The notes beneath the pieces were generated by a model. It did not search any database and had not been told where the DNA came from. It saw nothing but the letters and a program-made list of their open reading frames with translations. Shown here piece after piece: positions 16,772 through 26,184 of a stretch of DNA of 64,000 nucleotides (its first letter is position 1; every line of letters starts with the position of its first letter). Made by a program: the position numbers and the translations under genes. The stretch comes from Acidobacteriota bacterium (GTDB lineage Bacteria; Acidobacteriota; Terriglobia; 2-12-FULL-54-10), in the NCBI GenBank assembly GCA_016191085.1, contig JACPPJ010000032.1, forward strand, positions 1 through 64,000, read 5' to 3'.

Positions 16772-19128
16772 GTCATGCAGCCGGAATCGGAGTACGTGAA
16801 ATGCACGCGCTACAGCTCAGGAAGGCGGAAAAGTTGAATCGCAAATGGACCACGGCGCCGATAATTGGTGTCATCATAATTACATTGCTCTGTCCAAATG
16901 GTCTGATAGGTTGGCAGCAAAGTGCCACGTCAGACGAACAGAAAAGAGAAGGCGCCACCGCGCCCGGCGCTCCTTCGTCGCCTGCACAGTCGGAGGAAGA
17001 ATACATTGAGGTGGAGCGCGATACGCCGTTTGGCAAGCAGCGTTTTCGGGTACCCAAGAGTTCAGTCGCCGCTCCACCGTCGCAGGGTCAGTCGCCCGCG
17101 CCCCAGGTAGTGCCAGCGCCAACTGCCCCTGCCAATCAGCCAGCGGGCCCCGCCGCCCTGCAGTCGCAGCAGCCTGCCCCAGGATCGCAGCCTCCAGCGG
17201 CGCCGCCTACTCCTCCGCAAGCAGTGGATGCTACCGTGCCCATCGCCCTCCACCTGGAAAACGCTAACCTGCTGCAGGTGATCGGCATTATTGCGGCAGA
17301 GCTGAAAATGAATTATGTCGTGGACCCCGCGGTCACGGGTTCGGTGAACATCAACACTCTAGGAGAAGTGCGCCGCAGCGACTTGTTCCCGCTCCTTCAA
17401 ATGATCCTGCGGATCAACGGGGCTACGGCGGTACAGGTTGGAAATTTCTTTCGCATTGTTCCGTTGAAGGATGTCCAGAGGTTGCCGATCGAACCGCTGT
17501 TCAACCCCGAAGCGGGAATGCTTGCCCCGGATGACCGGATGGTCATGAATATCATTCCACTGAAATACGTCTCTGCTCCGGACATGACCAAAATCCTTAC
17601 GCCGTTCCTCTCCGAGGGCGGGCACCTGTTCAGCCATGACGCGGGCAACATCCTGGTGATCACCGATAGCAGCCGGAGCATGAAACGCCTGCTGGAATTA
17701 GTGGGCATGTTCGATACGGAGGTGTTCAGCGATCAACGGGCTCGGCTGTATCAGATAAAGCATGGCCAGGCGACCAAGCTGGCCGCGGAGTTGAAAGACA
17801 TTTTCTCCGCATACGGCCTGTCGGGAAGCCCCGCCGTGCGGTTCGTGCCCATTGACCGCATAAATTCAGTGTTGGCTGTCACTGCAAATCCCTCTGTGTA
17901 TAGCGAAGTAGAGAAATGGCTTGAGAAGCTCGACCAACCACGCCAGGAGTCCGGTATCAGAAATTTCATCTACAAGGTCGAGAATGGTAAGGCCGCGGAC
18001 CTCGCCGGTGTGTTGATACAATTGCTTGGCGGCCCGCCTCCTCAACAAGCTGCTTCGCGTCCGGGCGCGCCTCCTGGTCTGGGTGGCGTGCCTGTGGCAC
18101 AAGCTCCGCCGGTCGGAGCGATGCCCGGAAGCGCAGGTGAGCTTTCCCACATCCGAATTGTTCCCGATGTGGTAAATAATCAGATATTGGTTCAGTCCAC
18201 GGCGCAGGAGTTCGAGCAGATTCAGCAAACGCTGAAAGACCTGGATATCATTCCGCGGCAAGTCATGATCGAGGCAAAAGTATACGAAGTGGATCTAACG
18301 GGAAGCCTCTCAGCGGGCGTTTCTGCATTCCTGCAGAACCGTACGAGCACGGAACGGAAACCGCTCGGCAGCTTTGCATCTGCACAAGGAGTCGGCGCCG
18401 CTTCCCTGAGCGCGTCGATCGGCACACTGGTCGGCAAAACGCGCGAGTTAATGCTGTTTCTGAACGCCTTGGAAACGCGGAACCAAGCGCGTGTGATCTC
18501 CGCCCCTTCAATCCTCGCGAGCGATAATATCCCCGCCAATATAAACGTGGGTACTCAGATTCCTGTTCTCACCTCTCAGGCTCTGGTGGCGGGTGCGCAG
18601 GTGGGCGGCAGTAGCTTGTTCACCAACACCATTCAAAATCAGGATACGGGAGTGCTCTTGAGCATTACACCGCGGATCAACTCTTCGGGACTCGTGAACC
18701 TACAAATCCAGCAGGAAGTCAGCGCCCCTTTGGAACCAACGGGCGCGATTCAATCGCCGAGCATTCAGAAAAGGGCTATCTCGACCCAGATCGTGGTTGA
18801 TAACGGCGATACGATCGCGCTTGGCGGCATCATTCAGGAAAATCGCCAGCTTTCCAGGAACCGCGTGCCGTTGTTGGGTAATATCCCCTATCTAGGTCTA
18901 CTGTTCGGCAACACTTCTCTTTCTTCTCAACGGACCGAGTTGATCATCCTGGTTACTCCTACTGTTATCCGGAATCGTTCCGAGTCGCAGCGCGCCACCG
19001 CCGAACTGCGCGACAAATTAAGAGACCTCAGACGCATTCTGGAAGACGAGGAGAAAGAGCAGAAAGAAAGAGAGCGGCGCGAGCGCAAGCAGTCAGATGC
19101 GCAGGCAGGAAGTAAGCAAGCAGATTGA
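16768..19128 (+). CDS. gspD: Type II secretion secretin GspD
   Basis: This is the outer-membrane secretin pore. After an N-terminal hydrophobic segment (residues 30-50) and a Pro/Gln-rich linker come N0 (HLENANLLQVIGIIAAELKM), N1 (IIPLKYVSAPDMTKILTPFL), N2 (LYQIKHGQATKLAAELKDIF) and N3 (YKVENGKAADLAGVLIQLLG, interrupted by a Pro/Gly loop). The beta-barrel domain has GTQIPVLTSQ, GVLLSITPRIN, VDNGDTIALGGIIQE and VPLLGNIPYLGLLF. The 786-residue product ends in a Lys/Glu-rich helix, not an S-domain, so a pilotin is not obviously used. ATG 16768 overlaps the gspC stop. Residues 82-91 share the VERxTPFGxQ motif with GspC. Confidence 0.96.
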   Translation: MSHAAGIGVREMHALQLRKAEKLNRKWTTAPIIGVIIITLLCPNGLIGWQQSATSDEQKREGATAPGAPSSPAQSEEEYIEVERDTPFGKQRFRVPKSSVAAPPSQGQSPAPQVVPAPTAPANQPAGPAALQSQQPAPGSQPPAAPPTPPQAVDATVPIALHLENANLLQVIGIIAAELKMNYVVDPAVTGSVNINTLGEVRRSDLFPLLQMILRINGATAVQVGNFFRIVPLKDVQRLPIEPLFNPEAGMLAPDDRMVMNIIPLKYVSAPDMTKILTPFLSEGGHLFSHDAGNILVITDSSRSMKRLLELVGMFDTEVFSDQRARLYQIKHGQATKLAAELKDIFSAYGLSGSPAVRFVPIDRINSVLAVTANPSVYSEVEKWLEKLDQPRQESGIRNFIYKVENGKAADLAGVLIQLLGGPPPQQAASRPGAPPGLGGVPVAQAPPVGAMPGSAGELSHIRIVPDVVNNQILVQSTAQEFEQIQQTLKDLDIIPRQVMIEAKVYEVDLTGSLSAGVSAFLQNRTSTERKPLGSFASAQGVGAASLSASIGTLVGKTRELMLFLNALETRNQARVISAPSILASDNIPANINVGTQIPVLTSQALVAGAQVGGSSLFTNTIQNQDTGVLLSITPRINSSGLVNLQIQQEVSAPLEPTGAIQSPSIQKRAISTQIVVDNGDTIALGGIIQENRQLSRNRVPLLGNIPYLGLLFGNTSLSSQRTELIILVTPTVIRNRSESQRATAELRDKLRDLRRILEDEEKEQKERERRERKQSDAQAGSKQAD

Positions 19129-19184
19129 GGCAATTTGTTAGGTTATTTCCCCTCGCATCAGTAACATGAAAAAATAATCGTCAC

Positions 19185-19238
19185 ACTTAGGTGCCTCCGC
19201 AGGCACCTAAGTCACTTTGGTGACACCTTCAATTTTTT
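19185..19238 (+). terminator. Tandem hairpins and T-tract after gspD
   Basis: A perfect 12-base-pair stem (ACTTAGGTGCCT with AGGCACCTAAGT, loop CCGC, 19185-19212) is followed by GTCAC-TTTG-GTGAC (19211-19224) and seven T residues at 19232-19238. This is a plausible end for the type II secretion operon. Confidence 0.7.
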
Positions 19239-19702
19239 TCAAAGAAATATCTAAAAACATCTTGCATTCGAGTTTTCGATAGGCTACGATACGACTCTGT
19301 TTTGAACCCAATCGTCTGTCCAACTGTCTGAACCGCTTGTGTGCTGGGGCTGAGTCGGATAACTAAGCGTTGACGGGAACAAATCGGCTAGTAACGCCCC
19401 GGCTGGAACCATCCGCATCGTTAAAAGAGCAGTCAACACCCGGAGGTTGCTCGAACAAAGGTGATTACCTGCAATTCAGCAGAATTCTCTTGCATTCAGC
19501 AACCGCAACTGATATTCAGAAGCATCCGAGTTTCGGGAATGTCATTTTTTGCTTTTGAAGAATTTTCCTGGCGTTTCGCTTCGAGGAGGTGGTCGCAGAG
19601 CGAGAGAAGACGCAAAGCTTTCTTACGTGATGGGCGCTCCACCGAGGTGGCGCTTCAACCTCAACAATTTTCTCGGAAAGAAAAAACACAAGGAGACTTT
19701 AG
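19239..19702 (+). other. Gene-free leader region of the following exported protein
   Basis: I see no convincing gene here. It is AT-richer than its surroundings at the left end. It contains a degenerate CGCAGAGCGAGAGAAGACGC stretch related to the CACAGAG repeats (19593-19615), a GGCGCTCCACC/GGTGGCGC hairpin (about 19628-19650) and an AAGGAG ribosome-binding site at 19689-19694. Confidence 0.5.
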
Positions 19703-21382
19703 ATGAATCACTTGAAGAAAGTCCTTTGGGCACTCGCTGTAACAGTCTCGCTGGGACTGGTTGGAGCGAGCAGCGCCCTGGCCCAAACCACCTCTTGCAC
19801 GGCTAACAGCGTCCCAACGCTGGTGCGCGACAAGGGAATCGCCGAATTGACCGGCTCAATCGTGCTGAATTGCGGCACGACGGGCGCTGGGATTCCTGCT
19901 GGCGCGACTCTCACGGTCAGCATTCAACCCGCGTCTGCTGTTATCACAAACAGCCCGGCGTTTCCTCCGACGATCGACATCGGCGGAGTCATCAATCCGG
20001 GTGGCGCGCCGACCATCAGCGGAAACACCGTTTCGTTCCCGGTGGGAGCCTTGGCAGCGGCCACAACGCCCGTCATCACCATCGGCGTTAATCCCGGCGT
20101 AGCTGGCACAGCCGGAATTCGCGCCAATGTGTTCGCTTCGGGTGTTACTTTCCCGCAGCAGATTAGCACGTTGATCACGTCTTCTCCTGCCGGCACCATC
20201 GCGATCACGAACAACATCCTGAACGTTGCCATTCCGCAACCGGGATTGACCGCTTCGTTCGGGACCACGCCGGGAATCGCTCAGTGCACTTCGGCACAAC
20301 TCGGCGGCGTTCCTACAGCTTTAACTCTAACCGGCCAGATCGTGGGGACGCCATCGGCGGCAGCGGTCACGGCTCTGTTCGCGGTGACTAACCCCACCGG
20401 CTTGCAGGTCCGAACCCCTGCGGGGCTGCAACTGATCACCGCCACGGAGGGTTTCCCGCAGGCTTTCCAGCCGGTTGGCGCGGGCTTCGAAGGTGTTGAT
20501 TCGACACAGGGAACGCGCATTATTGTTTCAATTGCATCCCTACCGTCGAATGTGCTGCTGATTGCGCCGAACTACGTCACCGCTAGCTTTGTCGGCGGCG
20601 CCGGCACCGCCCCGAATTTCCAAATAGGTCTGGTTGCCGGGGCAGATGCGAATGGCGCTGGTGGAGCTAGCCCGGCTGCTGTTGTTTCTGGCGGCGCCGG
20701 AATATTAGGGCTCACCGTCGTCACTGGCAACACTATTACTTATGAGGTCACCGCGTCTAGCAACGCTGTTAACGAAACGATCAACATCCCCGTGGCCTCG
20801 TTCACTACCGGAACTCCTAGCCCCGGTGGCACAGTCGCCGCTACAGTCCAACTGGCTCCGGTCAGCACTGTCGGAACACCGGTAACCACGCCCATTCCGC
20901 GGTTTGGCGCATCCCCGATCTCGGGCAACGTCCTGACCATCATCGCCTGCTTGACCAACATCCTGTTCCCGTGGGCAGCCAATACCGCCGGCTATGATAC
21001 TGGCTTCGCAGTTGCCAATACGACAAGCGACATCTTTGGCACCTCAAGCCAGACCGGAACTTGCACTTACAACTTCTTCGGGAACAATGCGCCGTCCGGT
21101 GGCACATTCACCACCGCCTCATTTGCTGGAGGAGTGGTGGATACGCGACTGCTGTCGGCAATAGCTCCTGGCTTCTCGGGCTACATCATCGTACAGTGCG
21201 GCTTCCAACTCGGGCACGGGTTTGAATTCATTAGCAACGGGTTTGGAGGCGGAGCTGTAACGGTTGGCCAGGGCGGACCTGGACTGATCATTCTACAACC
21301 CGCCGCAGCGACGGGTGGGACTTCGCGGAGAGGCTTGGCTTCCGCTGGTCCGGCCGCGTTCGGCGAAGCGCTTGGACACTAG
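19703..21382 (+). CDS. Large exported protein, paralogue of 29907-32447, with Cys-containing C-terminal domain
   Basis: I do not recognise a named family. The 559 residues start with a clear signal peptide (ALAVTVSLGLVGASSALAQ). Residues 28 to about 400 are a beta-rich, Gly/Ala/Thr-rich module. It shares LVRxxGxxExxGxI, VSIQPAxAxITNSP, FASGVxFPxQ, GTRxxxxxxxLPxN, GADxNGAGG and a closing PIPRF with the exported protein at 29907. The C-terminal part (about 405-530) differs: it has LTNILFPWAANTAGYDTGFA, a Cys pair (TGTCTYNFFG and IVQCGFQLGHGF) and no TIGR03437 module. It directly follows the type II secretion operon and may be a substrate. ATG 19703 has AAGGAG upstream. Confidence 0.85.
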   Translation: MNHLKKVLWALAVTVSLGLVGASSALAQTTSCTANSVPTLVRDKGIAELTGSIVLNCGTTGAGIPAGATLTVSIQPASAVITNSPAFPPTIDIGGVINPGGAPTISGNTVSFPVGALAAATTPVITIGVNPGVAGTAGIRANVFASGVTFPQQISTLITSSPAGTIAITNNILNVAIPQPGLTASFGTTPGIAQCTSAQLGGVPTALTLTGQIVGTPSAAAVTALFAVTNPTGLQVRTPAGLQLITATEGFPQAFQPVGAGFEGVDSTQGTRIIVSIASLPSNVLLIAPNYVTASFVGGAGTAPNFQIGLVAGADANGAGGASPAAVVSGGAGILGLTVVTGNTITYEVTASSNAVNETINIPVASFTTGTPSPGGTVAATVQLAPVSTVGTPVTTPIPRFGASPISGNVLTIIACLTNILFPWAANTAGYDTGFAVANTTSDIFGTSSQTGTCTYNFFGNNAPSGGTFTTASFAGGVVDTRLLSAIAPGFSGYIIVQCGFQLGHGFEFISNGFGGGAVTVGQGGPGLIILQPAAATGGTSRRGLASAGPAAFGEALGH

Positions 21383-21407
21383 TTCAAGAGCTTGCAAGTA
21401 ATTTCGG

Positions 21408-21438
21408 GGAGGCAGCCGCAAGGTTGCCTCCTTTTTTT
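21408..21438 (+). terminator. Strong intrinsic terminator
   Basis: GGAGGCAGCC pairs with GGTTGCCTCC across a GCAA tetraloop, followed directly by TTTTTTT (21432-21438). It ends the exported-protein gene at 19703. Confidence 0.93.
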
Positions 21439-21476
21439 ATTGGGCGCTTGCTGTCCGGAAGTTAGGGCGCGGAATT

Positions 21477-21577
21477 GTAAGGGCACGACTTTAGTTCGTG
21501 CCGATTAGCGCGGCCCTCAGGGGTTTAAACCCCTGAGGTGAAGCCTGGTTTCGGCATGGCTGAAGCCATGCCCTTAC
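21477..21577. repeat. Multi-hairpin REP-like element, copy B
   Basis: The ends are GTAAGGGCACG and CATGCCCTTAC. The interior has a perfect 24-base palindrome centred on TTTAAA (CCTCAGGGG with CCCCTGAGG) and a terminal GGCATGGCTGAAGCCATGCC hairpin. Same family as 15852, 42769 and 46493. Confidence 0.85.
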
Positions 21578-21688
21578 GGCATCTCCTCGCTATATAGCAA
21601 AGCTGAAAATGCCCTAGGGCGTCTGGACGGGTGAGTTGTATGCAGCTGCGGCCGAGCGCTGCGCGCGCCCGGCCAAATCGTACTCAAT

Positions 21689-22510
21689 TTAGTTCTCTGT
21701 TTTTTTCCCGCCAGGCGCAGGCTTTGCGTTAGGTGGTAGGGTGGGATTGTCAGCGGCGGGAAACAGGAAGCCGACTATGTCCAGAATGGCCTGCCCGCCA
21801 CCGGGCTCGACTTTTACTCCGATACCCTGGTGATAGTAGAACGTAAAAGGATCACTTTTCAGCTTGAAGCGGACGTCGGCCTTTTCACCCGGAGCCACTG
21901 TTTCTTTGCTCACACCTACATCAATGCAGTTGCAGAGAGTGACTAGAGAAGCGGTTACCTGAACGGGATGGTCCGCGATGTTCTCAAAAGGAAATTCGAT
22001 CTCGATTACGTCACCCTGTCGTTTCTCTCCAAAATCGTACTCCCTGTAATCGAACTTCAGATCCGGCGTGGGGTTATCGGAAACTGGCTTCACAACCTGG
22101 GAAGCCTTCATGACGCTAGGCAAAGGAGGCGGAGCCGCCATGAACAGATACCATTTACCCTTTACGAGTTTCCACTGCGTGATGGCGTTAAATGTGAGCA
22201 CCTGACCGGCGAATTGCGGAATCTCCTGATCCACACCCACGGTGGCTAAAGCCTGCTGCCCCCCTGGTTTTAACTCAATGTTTCGAATTTGGTATTTCAG
22301 AATGGCTGGCTTCGGCTGCGAGCGGAATATGTCTCGCGATTCCGGGTCTATGTATTTTTCGGCCGTTTTCCACTTGCTTTGGATGTATGCGTCGTAGTAA
22401 CGATTGAGTGTCTCTTCAAGTTTCTTCTGTGGATCGGCAGCGGTGGCCGTCACAGCGGCGGTAACAGCGATCACACAGCATACAAGAACGTCTCGAACCG
22501 ACCTTTTCAT
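21689..22510 (-). CDS. DUF1573 domain-containing exported protein
   Basis: The 273-residue protein has an N-terminal signal peptide (VLVCCVIAVTAAVTATAAD). A helical/NTF2-like region follows (residues 28-125: LEETLNRYYDAYIQSKWKTA with QWKLVKGKWYLFMA). A DUF1573 Ig-like domain comes next (about 150-250: FDYREYDFGEKRQGDVIEIE, then LVTLCNCIDVGVSKETVAPGE), with the CNC cysteines often seen in that family. DUF1573 domains are common in exported Bacteroidota and Acidobacteriota proteins, with no defined reaction. The NTF2-like front half is an unusual partner. AAGGAG precedes the ATG, and TATAAT lies on the minus strand at 22549-22544. It is divergent from the large propeller gene at 22816. Confidence 0.85.
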   Translation of the reverse strand: MKRSVRDVLVCCVIAVTAAVTATAADPQKKLEETLNRYYDAYIQSKWKTAEKYIDPESRDIFRSQPKPAILKYQIRNIELKPGGQQALATVGVDQEIPQFAGQVLTFNAITQWKLVKGKWYLFMAAPPPLPSVMKASQVVKPVSDNPTPDLKFDYREYDFGEKRQGDVIEIEFPFENIADHPVQVTASLVTLCNCIDVGVSKETVAPGEKADVRFKLKSDPFTFYYHQGIGVKVEPGGGQAILDIVGFLFPAADNPTLPPNAKPAPGGKKTEN

Positions 22511-22543
22511 TCCGGGAATCTCCTTCTGGATCTTGAGTCTCTT

Positions 22544-22549
22544 ATTATA
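22544..22549 (-). promoter_or_regulatory. -10 box (TATAAT) for the DUF1573 gene
   Basis: A perfect TATAAT on the minus strand lies 34 bases before the ATG at 22510. It would give a leader of about 26 bases that contains the AAGGAG site. No good -35 box is visible. Confidence 0.5.
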
Positions 22550-22666
22550 CCCTGCGGCGCTAATTGACGCCTCATGATAGATACGCTGAATACGCTGATG
22601 CCCGTTGGCTCTGCCGGGTTGCCCGTGAAAAGCTGTATGGGATCACATAAAGACGCGCTAAGCATT

Positions 22667-22695
22667 TTGCAGCATCGGCGGACCCATGGTACAAC
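22667..22695 (+). promoter_or_regulatory. Candidate promoter for the SBBP propeller gene
   Basis: TTGCAG (22667-22672) and TACAAC (22690-22695) are separated by 17 bases, close to the sigma-70 consensus. The rest of the 22511-22815 gap holds only TACGCTGA direct repeats near 22582-22600. Confidence 0.4.
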
Positions 22696-22815
22696 GCGAG
22701 ACACCGGTGGATTGCCGAACACAAAAACCGTGGGCGCAGCGGTTGAGAGTTGACGCGTGTGTTTTCTTGGGAATACACTTCGCCTTAGCCCATTCTCGTA
22801 AACCAGGGGTTCTTC

Positions 22816-25800
22816 ATGCGACATTTGTTGAATATAGTGCTCGTCGGAATCGTCTTCGCTGTTTCTGCCGCTGCGGTGAACACATCGGCTCCGGCGCAGC
22901 CGAAAATCGTTGACGTGGTCAACAAACTCCCATTGGCTTTTGAAGCGAATCGCGGCCAGACAAATCCGGCGGTGAAGTTCCTGTCCAGAGGTGCCGGCTA
23001 TAATCTATTTTTGACCTCTACTGAAGCCGTATTGGTATTGCGGGCGCAACAAGCTGAAGTGGACGGTGCGGGAGATTCGCATCCGGCCGTTTTACGCATG
23101 AAATTTATCGGAGCAAACCCCTCGGCAGTGACCGGTATCGGCGAACTGTCGGGCAAAGCCAATTACTTTCGCGGAAAAAGCCTGAAGGAGTGGCAAACTA
23201 AAATACCAACTTACTCTAAAGTTCGATATCGCGATATTTATCCGGGCGTGGATTTGCTGTATTACGGGAACGGCAGACAACTGGAGTACGACCTGATAGC
23301 CGCTCCAGGCGCTCGTACCGACTCTATTCGATTGAAGATTGATGGAGCACAGAGGCTGGCATTGCAAGCTGGCGGGGATTTAATCCTCCAGACGGCCGAC
23401 GGCGATGTCCGTTTAGCTAAGCCATTTATCTACCAAGATGTGACGGGCGGACGACGCGAAATACAAGGATCATATGTCATCACCGCTAAGGACGAGATCG
23501 GTTTTCGCATAGGCGCATACGACACCAGCAAACCCCTAGTGATTGACCCCGTCCTGGTGTACGGCACGTATTTAGGCGGTACCGGCAACGACTCCGGGCG
23601 CGCCATTACGGTCGATTCGATCGGAAACGTGTATGTCACCGGTTACACTGAGTCGCTCAATTTCCCCGTCGCCGGAGCCCTGCAAACCAACCTTGGTGGA
23701 AATTCGGGGCGAGATGTTTTTGTGACGAAACTTAATCCTGCTGGCACTGCGCTGGTCTTTTCAACATTCATTGGAGGAGCCGGCCAAGAGCAGGCGAATT
23801 GTATCGCCGTCGATTCGACGGGGAATGTTTACATCGCCGGGAGCACCATGTCCGCCGATTTCCCCGTTATTTTGGGAGGTATTAAGATCACGTACTCATC
23901 ACCATACGAGGATGGCTTCATCACAAAACTGGCTCCTGACGGAGCCACGCTCGTTTTCTCGACGTACTTCGGAGGAACGGGACAGGATCAGATCTTCGGC
24001 ATTGCCGTCGATGCTACTGGCAACGCTTTTATAGCCGGGCGCACCGACTCCGATATATTTCCAACCACGGCAGGCGCATTCCAAACTGCCTCGGCGGGGG
24101 CGCCGGATGCCTTTGTGGCAGAGTTGAATTCACTAGGGAACAATCTCGTTTTCTCGACACTTCTGAGCGGAGAAGGAGTAGACGGGGCGTTTGCGATCGC
24201 CTTGGATTCCATGCTCAACATTGTCGTAACTGGCGTGACAAATTCGCTAAGTTTTCCTTTTCTCAACGCCTTTCAGACTGGCTGGGTCGGTGCTACGGAC
24301 GTTTTCGTAACTAAGCTGAACTCAGCGGGAATGCCGTTGTTCTCCACTTATATCGGGGGCCAAGGGACTGATCAAGGAAACGCCGTTGCGGTCGATACGG
24401 CGGGCAACGTTTATGTCACAGGTCTCACCAATTCTCCTGATTTCCCGACAATGAACGCCCTTCAACAAGCGATCGGGGGTAGCTTCGCCAACGCGTTTGT
24501 TACTAAGTTCAACGCGTCGGGCGGTATGGTGTATTCCACGTATCTTGGCGGAAGCGGTGGCAGCAACGGCACGGGTATCAGCGCGGATGCTACCGGCAAC
24601 GCATTTGTGACGGGAAGCGCTGGTGTGGGCTTCCCGACTGCTAATCCGATCCAGAACACGCCGGGAGGCGGAGTTGCGAATGCATTCGTGTCAAAACTGA
24701 ACGCAACCGGAACCGCTCTCACATATTCCACGTACCTCGGCGGCAATGGCAATGATCAGGGGGCGGGGATCAAGCTGGATTCGGCTGGTAACGCCTACGT
24801 GGTGGGGACAGCGAATTCGACCAATTTCCCTACCGTCCAAGGCTCTTTCCAGGCCGCCGCCAGAGGGGGTAGTGATGCGTTTGTAGTAAAACTGTCGGAG
24901 ACCAACAATCCGGTACCGACGATTACCTCGATTTCTCCGACAACCGCGCAGGCGGGAGGCCCGGCGTTCGCCTTGACGGTAATTGGTTCGAATTTTATCT
25001 TGGGTTCCGCCGTCCAGTGGAACGGTAGCGCGCGCCCGACCACTCTCGTCAGCACCTCACAATTGACCGCTGCCATTCCCGCCAGCGATATAGCTACTGT
25101 AGGTGCGGTACAGGTTACGGTATTCAATCCACCTTCTGGCGGTGGAGCTTCCAACGCGGTCAGTTTCACCATCAATCCATCCGCACCACCGGCCGTTGTT
25201 GCCATTTCCCCGAATACTGTCACGGCTGGCGCAGCAGCGTTCACGCTCACCATTACCGGTTCTAACTTCGGCAGCGCGTCGGTTGTGCAATGGAACGGGA
25301 GTTCACGACCGACGACATTTGTAAGTAGTACACAGCTCACCGCGAGCATCCCTGCTAGTGACGTTGCATTAGCTGGCACGGCTCAGATCGCCGTTTCATC
25401 GCCGTCCGGCGGAGCGTCCGGTGCAGTCACGTTCAGCATCGCGCCCACCACACCCATCATCAACCCGAATGGCGTAGTGAATGGGGCCAGCTTTGCCGCG
25501 GGTGCGGCGGTCGCCGCGGGCAGCGTAACCTCTTTGTTCGGAAATAGTTTCAGCGCCAGTGTTCCCGGCGGCTTAACCGTCGTAGTCAACGGAATCGCAG
25601 CTCCCGTCTATTCTGTGTCGCCGCAGCAGGTGAATTTCCAAATGCCGTGGGAGGTGGCCGGGCTCTCCGAGGTGTCTGTCCAGGTATCGGTCGGGGCCGC
25701 GGCAAGTAGTCCAATTGTGGTACCGCTGGCGGCGTACGCTCCCGGAATTTTCCTGGCGAGCGCTACAGGCACGCAGGGCGCAATCCTAATCGCGGGAAGC

Positions 25801-26142
25801 GCATTTGTTGCGGCGCCCGTGGGGGCGTTCACCGGTTCCCGCCCCGCAAATCGCGGCGAATTCATCACCATCTACTGTACTGGCCTCGGAGCGGTCACGA
25901 ATCAACCCGGTACCGGCGCTAGGGCGTCCGAGTCTCCATTGTCTGCAACGACCGCCGCGCCGGTGGTAACCATTGGAGGTCTGCCCGCCTCAGTCTCTTT
26001 CTCCGGGCTAGCACCAGGATTTTTCGGGCTGTATCAAGTGGATGTGCAGGTACCCCAAAACCTGTCGCCCGGAAGCAGCGTGCCGGTCGTGCTTAACATA
26101 GGTGGAGTCAGCTCCAATAGCGTTACCATCGCAGTTCAATGA
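22816..26142 (+). CDS. SBBP-repeat beta-propeller protein with IPT and TIGR03437-type C-terminal domain
   Basis: This 1108-residue exported protein has a signal peptide (residues 1-27). It continues with a DUF7948-type N-terminal domain (about 30-245: LAFEANRGQTNPAVKFLSRG, YPGVDLLYYGNGRQLEYD). About eight SBBP repeats follow (250-690; units like VDSTGNVYIAGSTMSADFP, each ending in a GTYLGG/STYxGG strand). Two IPT/TIG Ig folds come next (697-875: ITSISPTTAQAGGPAFALTV and VVAISPNTVTAGAAAFTLTI). The last 235 residues are the Solibacter-type module with VSPQQVNFQMPW, YAPGIF, TGLGAV and FSGLAPGFFGLYQVDVQVP. Such proteins are abundant in Solibacter and presumed extracellular. No enzyme motif is visible. 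Confidence 0.9.
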   Translation: MRHLLNIVLVGIVFAVSAAAVNTSAPAQPKIVDVVNKLPLAFEANRGQTNPAVKFLSRGAGYNLFLTSTEAVLVLRAQQAEVDGAGDSHPAVLRMKFIGANPSAVTGIGELSGKANYFRGKSLKEWQTKIPTYSKVRYRDIYPGVDLLYYGNGRQLEYDLIAAPGARTDSIRLKIDGAQRLALQAGGDLILQTADGDVRLAKPFIYQDVTGGRREIQGSYVITAKDEIGFRIGAYDTSKPLVIDPVLVYGTYLGGTGNDSGRAITVDSIGNVYVTGYTESLNFPVAGALQTNLGGNSGRDVFVTKLNPAGTALVFSTFIGGAGQEQANCIAVDSTGNVYIAGSTMSADFPVILGGIKITYSSPYEDGFITKLAPDGATLVFSTYFGGTGQDQIFGIAVDATGNAFIAGRTDSDIFPTTAGAFQTASAGAPDAFVAELNSLGNNLVFSTLLSGEGVDGAFAIALDSMLNIVVTGVTNSLSFPFLNAFQTGWVGATDVFVTKLNSAGMPLFSTYIGGQGTDQGNAVAVDTAGNVYVTGLTNSPDFPTMNALQQAIGGSFANAFVTKFNASGGMVYSTYLGGSGGSNGTGISADATGNAFVTGSAGVGFPTANPIQNTPGGGVANAFVSKLNATGTALTYSTYLGGNGNDQGAGIKLDSAGNAYVVGTANSTNFPTVQGSFQAAARGGSDAFVVKLSETNNPVPTITSISPTTAQAGGPAFALTVIGSNFILGSAVQWNGSARPTTLVSTSQLTAAIPASDIATVGAVQVTVFNPPSGGGASNAVSFTINPSAPPAVVAISPNTVTAGAAAFTLTITGSNFGSASVVQWNGSSRPTTFVSSTQLTASIPASDVALAGTAQIAVSSPSGGASGAVTFSIAPTTPIINPNGVVNGASFAAGAAVAAGSVTSLFGNSFSASVPGGLTVVVNGIAAPVYSVSPQQVNFQMPWEVAGLSEVSVQVSVGAAASSPIVVPLAAYAPGIFLASATGTQGAILIAGSAFVAAPVGAFTGSRPANRGEFITIYCTGLGAVTNQPGTGARASESPLSATTAAPVVTIGGLPASVSFSGLAPGFFGLYQVDVQVPQNLSPGSSVPVVLNIGGVSSNSVTIAVQ

Positions 26143-26154
26143 TTCTTTCGAGTG

Positions 26155-26184
26155 CGCGATGGAGCTGGTTGCGGCTCCATCGCG
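26155..26184 (+). terminator. Hairpin after the SBBP propeller gene
   Basis: CGCGATGGAGC pairs perfectly over 11 bases with GCTCCATCGCG (loop TGGTTGCG), 13 bases after the stop. There is no T-tract, so it may stabilise or terminate the transcript only weakly. Confidence 0.5.

Noticed and set aside
19590-19655. GACGCAAAGC followed by hairpins, resembling part of a c-di-GMP-I (GEMM) riboswitch
   Set aside because: The conserved GGGCAAACC and GAAA-loop segments are absent, and the stretch fits a degenerate CACAGAG/CGCAGAG repeat better.
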